A stretch of 64,000 bases of DNA from Anisus vortex (lineage: Eukaryota > Mollusca > Gastropoda > Planorbidae). The number at the start of each line of letters is the position of its first letter. Position 1 is the first letter of the stretch. Below the pieces are notes generated by a model that searched no databases, was not told the DNA's origin, and saw only the letters and a list, made by a program, of their open reading frames with translations. A program made the translations under genes and the position numbers. Positions 58,479 to 64,000 of this stretch are shown piece after piece. The DNA lies in assembly GCA_949126835.1 (NCBI GenBank), contig OX421507.1, forward strand, positions 32,502,882 through 32,566,881. The letters are read 5' to 3'.

Positions 58479-58558
58479 ACCCGAAGAAATCATTGAATCA
58501 CGTGATCATGTATAAACACATAACTCAACTTCACATTGCTTTTACCATACTGCTGTTA

Positions 58559-58564
58559 AATAAA
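58559..58564 (+). terminator. Polyadenylation signal AATAAA
   Basis: AATAAA lies 80 bp after the stop codon, followed by a second AATAA and a GT-rich stretch. This is consistent with a short 3' UTR ending near 58580-58600. Confidence 0.75.
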
Positions 58565-58599
58565 TTTATTTTATGAATAAGTGCCAAACAACGGGTCTT

Positions 58600-58670
58600 G
58601 TGTGCGTGTGTGTGTATGTATATACATGTGTGTGTATGCATGTATATGTATGTATGTATGTGTGTGTGTG
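58600..58670 (+). repeat. TG/TA-rich microsatellite
   Basis: GTGTGCGTGTGTGTGTATGT and GTATGTATGTATGTG runs just after the polyadenylation region. Confidence 0.93.
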
Positions 58671-58829
58671 TGCGTAATTTCCAGGTGTACATTTGAAGTC
58701 CAAATGAATTCGAGCAGTATACGCTGTTGATAGAATGGGGAAAAATATAGAGTTATTCTTTGTGAAAAATTTATAAAGGCGCAAAATTATGCGCAATATT
58801 TATTTTTAAAGGCATGTCTTTTGTGACTT

Positions 58830-58873
58830 AGCACATTTAGCACATTTAGCACATTTAGCACATTTAGCACATT
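58830..58873 (+). repeat. 9-bp array (CACATTTAG)
   Basis: Five copies. Confidence 0.9.
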
Positions 58874-59720
58874 TTCTAGGACAAATCATAATTAACATGT
58901 TCTCGAAAACAGGACTTTATTAATAGAAGATCAATAAAAGAAACATCAATAGCTTATGTTTTCAAAAAACAAACTTGATCTTGGATGCTTATCTAACATG
59001 TGTTGTTGTTATTTACAATTATAATTAAAACATTTTACATTTTTCTTAACTCTCCTACTCTTTCTTTGGCTATTCTTTTTCTCCTTCTATTAGCAAGTCT
59101 GTCAGTCTGTCAGTCAGTATGCAGAACAGTTTGCTCTCTTGTTGTTAATATAAGACAAATATATTTAAGCTTACATGTCTTTTTTTTTAGTTGTTCTGTA
59201 TTGTTGTATAGTGTGTTGGTACGGTAGTGTGTGCATTAGGTTGATTAGTTTAGGTTTTATGGGCTATACAATAAACAAGAAGTACATTATAAGGTTGATT
59301 AATTTAGGTTTTATGGGCTATACAATAAACAAAAAGTACATTTTAAAGTTTAGCATCTTCAACAGTAAATCCCCCCCCCCAAAAAAAAAACAACAAAAAA
59401 ACAACAGAAAGTGAAATGGTAAAAACAAGGGTAGACAATCCATTTATTTTATCTTGTTGTTGTATTGCAGTTCTTATCTTTCTTTGCATCATTTTTTTTT
59501 CTCTGGTGTATTTCGATTATCTCCCTTGTATTTATCAGCCTAAAGACGTCACCAAGCTGTCTAATGCCGTCTCCCAACCGCAAAGCATTACTTGAGAAAA
59601 ATGTATATACCCAATTTGTTCCAGTAGCAACAAAGTATATCGTACGGTTTTATGTACACAAAACAATGTTGCTTTATATGGGTCCAAACAATATGTGTGT
59701 TTGCTTGCATTGCGTTATTT
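58874..59720. other. Downstream intergenic sequence
   Basis: AT-rich. It contains two copies of an approximately 67-bp unit (GGTTGATTAGTTTAGGTTTT, TGGGCTATACAATAAAC) at 59238-59345 and a C8-A10 run. No gene recognised. Confidence 0.5.
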
Positions 59721-59727
59721 AAATTGT

Positions 59728-60292
59728 TGTGTCGATGGCTTCTAACTAATCTATTTCGATGGCTTCTTACTAATCTATTTCGATGGCTTCTAACTAATCT
59801 ATTTCGATGGCTTCTAACTAATCTATTTCGATGGCTTCTAACTAATCTATTTCGATGGCTTCTAACTAATCTATTTCGATGGCTTCTAACTAATCTTTTT
59901 CGATGGCTTCTAACTAATCTATTTCGATGGCTTCTAACTAATCTTTTTCAATGGCTTCTAACTAATCTATTTCGATGGCTTCTAACTAATCTATTTCGAT
60001 GGCTTCTAACTAATCTATTTCGATGGCTTCTAACTAATCTTTTTCGATGGCTTCTAACTAATCTATTTCGATGGCTTCTAACTAATCTATTTCGATGGCG
60101 TCTAACTAATCTATTTCGATGGCTTCTAACTAATCTTTTTCGATGGCTTCTAACTAATCTATTTCGATGGCTTCTAACTAATCTTTTTCGATGGCTTCTA
60201 ACTAATCTATTTCGATGGCTTCTAACTAATCTATTTCGATGGCTTCTAACTAATCTATTTCGATGGCTTCTAACTGATCTATTTCGATGGAA
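59728..60292 (+). repeat. 24-bp tandem array (TTTCGATGGCTTCTAACTAA plus TCTA)
   Basis: About 23 very similar copies. Period 24 produces a 228-codon plus frame (RWLLTNLF repeats) and a minus frame (RNRLVRSH), both judged non-genic. Confidence 0.97.
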
Positions 60293-60367
60293 ACTCAATG
60301 AGTTTTTAGTAAATTATCATATATTTTGTATGGATTAAAATATGTTTCATTTTCTTTTCATTGAATT

Positions 60368-60460
60368 ATAAGTCACTTCGTTTTTAAAATATATAAGTCA
60401 TTTCGTTTATTCAATATAAGTCATTTCGTTTTTACAATATAAGTCATTTCGTTTATACTA
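60368..60460 (+). repeat. AAGTCATTTCGTTTTT direct repeats
   Basis: Four copies at about 22-28 bp spacing. Confidence 0.85.
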
Positions 60461-60639
60461 AATTATTAAGTCTTCTTTTTTTTTATTTTTGGAGATTGTA
60501 TTACTAAAATTATAAATCATGTAGTTTACTTTTATTATAATTCTTATAATTATATTAAATTATTATAAGCTTATAATGCATGCAAGTGAAAATGTAAGAA
60601 ATATAATTAATGGAAACATAGGATACCAGTAACGAATGT

Positions 60640-60870
60640 ACAGCTGTAGGATGTACGGTGTCAAAGCGGTAGCGCGTTCGACTGGCGATCCGAAGGTTCA
60701 GGGTTCCAATCCTGAGGAGGCTAGGGTTTGTTCTCGGGTCTGGAGGGTGTCCCTGAGTCTGCCCAGCTCTGATGGGTATCTGACTTTAGTTGGCGGTAAA
60801 GTAAAGGCGGCTGGGCATTGTTCTGTCCGCACAATCCCCTATGATCACTTTAGTCCGAAGGGCACTTAAG
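60640..60870 (+). mobile_element. tRNA-derived SINE
   Basis: AGCGGTAGCGCGTTCGACTG, B-box region AGGGTTCCAATCCTGAG, end CACTTTAGTCCGAAGGGCAC. Confidence 0.87.
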
Positions 60871-60921
60871 TTTACTTAATAGCAATCAGATAGCAATGTT
60901 GAATGAACGTGTATTCAAGGT

Positions 60922-61138
60922 CAAGGGTCGGCAACCCTTGATAACGATGAACTAAAGAGTGTATCAAATTCATTGAGCGTGTCAACACCTGTCGATCCTG
61001 CTCTTGCACTCAATATATTGTAGAAGAGGCTTGAATTTGGAATTTTAGGGAGGTGGGGGTGGAAGTCCATGGCGTGCCATTGAAAATTGCACTGCGAGCC
61101 CCGTCAAGCACGCGTGCCTTATGTTTGCCGAACCCTTT
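60922..61138. mobile_element. hAT-type MITE, diverged
   Basis: CAAGGGTCGGCAACCCTTGA and GTTTGCCGAACCCTTTT ends, with internal AAGCACGCGTGCCTTATG. Target duplication not clear. Confidence 0.7.
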
Positions 61139-61214
61139 TCTTTTAGATTTAAATGAAAAGATAGGCTACTAGCAATAAATGAAAGGGGAGGATATAAGTC
61201 TGGTTCGATATATA

Positions 61215-61390
61215 AACATTCAATGTTTTTTTTAAACAATTTAATAGGAATGACTGTGTTTGATTGTTTGTTTTTTAACAATTAAATAGAAATGACTGTG
61301 TTTGTTTTTTTTTACAATTAAATAGAAATGACTATGTTTGATTGTTTGTTTTTTAACAATTAAATAGGAATGACTGTGTTTGATTGTTTT
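61215..61390 (+). repeat. About 57-bp imperfect repeats
   Basis: Four copies of AACAATTAAATAGGAATGAC followed by TGTGTTTGATTGTTTG. Confidence 0.88.
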
Positions 61391-61611
61391 GTTTTTTATC
61401 TTAAATTAATTTTTTTTTTAAACTTGAAACCATTGTGAAATAAATATTTTGAACAATTAACACAAAGCGTGTTACGTTTTTTTTTGTAAACGATTTAAAA
61501 AAAAATTGTTTTATTAACGGGCAAAGGTTAGAAAAAATAAAATTGACAGATAAAAGAGTAAGAGAGAGAAAGAGACAGAGAAAGCATCAGGCCAGGATTC
61601 TTTTCAGAAAA

Positions 61612-61925
61612 TTAAATTTTAATCTTTAAACAAAGATTTCAGACTTTAAACAAAGATTTAAGACTTTAAACAAAGATTTCAGACTTTAAACAAAGATTTC
61701 AGACTTTAAACAAAGATTTAAGACTTTAAACAAAGATTTAAGACTTTTAACAAAGATTTAAGACTTTAAACAAAGATTTAAGACTTTAAACAAAGATTTA
61801 AGACTTTAAACAAAGATTTAAGACTTTTAACAAAGATTTAAGACTTTAAACAAAGATTTAAGACTTTAAACAAAGATTTAAGACTTTAAACAAAGATTTA
61901 AGACTTTAAACAAAGATGTCAGACT
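61612..61925 (+). repeat. 20-bp tandem array (AAAGATTTAAGACTTTAAAC)
   Basis: About 15 copies. ATTTCAG and ATTTAAG variants. Confidence 0.96.
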
Positions 61926-62267
61926 TTGAAAAAGATCAATGTTTTTAATACATAATATTAATACTAGTAGTAAGAAAACGTTAAAAAATTGCTAAGTATA
62001 ACATTAAAAGGTAGAATATAGTAATTGTGTAATAGCACCATTATTCAATTATTCATCTTTTTCTTATCTTATGGAAATGGTATTTAAACAAGTGTTACTG
62101 AAGTTAACATGATGTAATAAACTCAGTTAAATAAAGTATTTAAATGTATGCTTATTGGCCAGTTTATAAACTACAGAAAAAAGATATAACAATAATATAA
62201 CACAATAATAACTCAACCTTGATATATGTAGCCTACAGATCTACTCAAACTAAAATCCAATATAGAA

Positions 62268-63080
62268 ATAACTGTGTGTGTGTGACAGAGAGAGAGAGGG
62301 AGTGTGTGTGTGACAGAGAGAGAGAGAGGGAGTGTGTGTGTGACAGAGAGAGAGAGAGAGGGAGTGTGTGTGTGACAGAGATAGAGAGAGTGAGTGTGTG
62401 TGTGACAGAGATAGAGAGGTGGCGGAGTGTGTGTGTGATAGAGAGAGAGAGAGAAAGGAAGTGTGTGTGTGTCACAGATAGAGAGAGTAGGGGGATTGTG
62501 TGTGACAGAGTGAGAAAGGGGGAGTGTGTGTGACAGAGAGAAAGAGAGGGAGTGTGTGTGTGACAAAGAGAGATAGAGAGAGAAAGAGGGGGAGTGTGTG
62601 TGTGTGACAGAAAAAGAGTATGTGTGTGACAGAGATAGAGAGTGTGACAGAGAGGGAGAGAAAGTGAGGGAGTGGGTGTGTGACAGAGAATAAGAGTGTG
62701 TGTGTATGTGTGACAGAGAGAGAGGGGGAGTGTGTGTGTATGTGTGACAGAGAGAGAGGGGGGAGTGTGTGTGTGACAGAGAGAGAGGGGGGAGTGTGTG
62801 TGTGTGACAGAGAGAGAGAGGGAGTGTGTGTGTGTGTGTGACAGAGAGAGAGGGGGGCGTGTGTGTTACAGAGAGAGGGTGTGTGTGTGACAGAGAGTGA
62901 GATGAAGAAAGAAAGAGGGGGGAGTGTGTGTGTGACAGAGAGAGAAAGAGAGAAAGTGTGTTTGTGTGACAGAGAGAGAGAGGGAGTCTGTGTGTGACAG
63001 AGAAAGAGAGAGAGGGAGTGTGTGGGGGACAGAGAGAGAGTGAGGGGAGTATGTGTGTGTGACAGAGAGATAGAGAGGGA
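62268..63080 (+). repeat. Compound GTGTGT / GACAGAGAGAGA repeat
   Basis: About 28 variable units of alternating GT runs and purine-only GA runs separated by GACAGAGAG. The long minus frame here (LSLSHTHS) is low complexity. Confidence 0.97.
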
Positions 63081-64000
63081 GTTAAATATCCAGTTAAATC
63101 TCCAGTTAAATTCCCAGTTAAATCCCTAGTTAAATCCCTAGTTAAATCCCCAGTTAAATCCCCAGTTAAATCCCCAGTTAAATCTCCAGTTAAATCTCCA
63201 GTTGAATCCCTAGTTAAATCCCCAGTTAAATCTCCAGTTAAATCCCCAGATAAATCTCCAGTTAAATCCCCAGTTAAATCTCCAGTTAAATCTCCAGTTA
63301 AATCTCCAGTTAAATCTCCAGTTAAATCTCCAGTTAAATCCCCAGTTAAATCCCTAGTTAAATCCCTAGTTAAATCCCTAGTTAAATCCCTAGTTAAATC
63401 CCCAGTTAAATCCCCAGTTAAATCCATAGTTCATTCCCTAGTTAAATCCCCAGTTAAATCCCTAGTTAAATCCCTAGTTAAATCCCTAGTTAAATCCCTA
63501 GTTAAATCCCCAGTTAAATCTCCAGTTAAATCTCCAGTTAAATCTCCAGTTAAATCTCCAGTTAAATCTCTAGTTAAATCCCCAGTTAAATCCCTAGTTA
63601 AATCCCCAGTTAAATCCCCAGTTAAATCCCTAGTTAAATCCCTAGTTAAATCCCTAGTTAAATCCCTAGTTAAATCTCCAGTTAAATCCCCAGTTAAATC
63701 CCCAGTTAAATCTCCAGTTAAATCCCCAGTTAAATCCCTAGTTAAACCCCTAGTTAAATCCCCAGTTAAATCCCCAGTTAAATCCCTAGTTAAATCCCCA
63801 GTTAAATCCCCAGTTAAATCCCCAGTTAAATCCCTAGTTAAATCCCTAGTTAAATCCCCAGTTAAATCCCAAGTTAAATCCCCAGTTAAATCCCCAGTTT
63901 AATCCCTAGTTAAATCCCCAGTTAAATCCCTAGTTAAATCCTTAGTAAAATCCCTAGTTAAATCCCTAGTTAAATCCCCAGTTAAATCTCCAGTTAAATC
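63081..64000 (+). repeat. 12-bp tandem array (AGTTAAATCCCC), runs off the window
   Basis: About 76 copies with AGTTAAATCCCT and AGTTAAATCTCC variants intermixed. The end is not reached. Confidence 0.97.

Noticed and set aside
59652..60338. RWLLTNLF repeat protein, 228 codons
   Set aside because: Period 24 array. It lacks flanking coding context and has an equally open antisense frame.
62213..63427. 404-codon minus frame rich in Ser/Leu/His/Thr
   Set aside because: It spans two unrelated simple repeats and has no sequence complexity beyond them.

Overview
The window is invertebrate nuclear DNA, most likely from a mollusc and probably a gastropod. That guess rests on interrupted genes with GT-AG introns, a high load of tRNA-derived SINEs, LINE remnants and hAT-type elements, and extreme minisatellite content. 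The species cannot be named from sequence alone.

One gene dominates. I could assemble 21 consecutive plus-strand exons (2055-58478) into one open frame of 809 residues ending at a stop. The product is a neprilysin-like M13 zinc metalloendopeptidase, a type II membrane protein. It has a transmembrane segment, a Ser/Thr-rich stalk, the HEITH zinc site, the ENIAD third-ligand motif, the substrate-binding NAVY and HSP motifs, and the invariant C-terminal Trp. Spacing between the catalytic residues equals that of human neprilysin. All 20 internal junctions agree in phase. The 5' end (start codon and cytosolic tail) was not found and probably lies upstream. A polyadenylation signal follows the stop.

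Coding sequence is only 2.4 kb of a 56 kb span. The introns are filled with tandem arrays, by my rough addition about half of the window, with units of 9 to about 86 bp. The largest is about 8.6 kb of a 50-bp unit in intron 7. Next come 3.5 kb of a 25-bp unit in intron 11, 2.4 kb of a 29-bp unit in intron 13, 1.9 kb of a 33-bp unit in intron 3 and 1.8 kb of a 13-bp unit in intron 5. Several arrays begin exactly at a 5' splice site, and some repeat units copy the exon-intron junction itself. I consider this splice-junction-seeded repeat expansion the most unusual feature of the window.

Between the arrays lie about 13 copies of one tRNA-derived SINE, several LINE reverse-transcriptase remnants, a 2.05-kb hAT transposon with an intact 8-bp target duplication and a decayed ZBED5-like transposase, at least four small hAT-type MITEs, two 81-bp TTAA-flanked elements and two further inverted-repeat MITEs. 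Downstream of the gene (58590-64000) I see no gene, only arrays, a SINE, a MITE and low-complexity DNA. Nearly all long open frames outside the 21 exons are products of stop-free repeat units.
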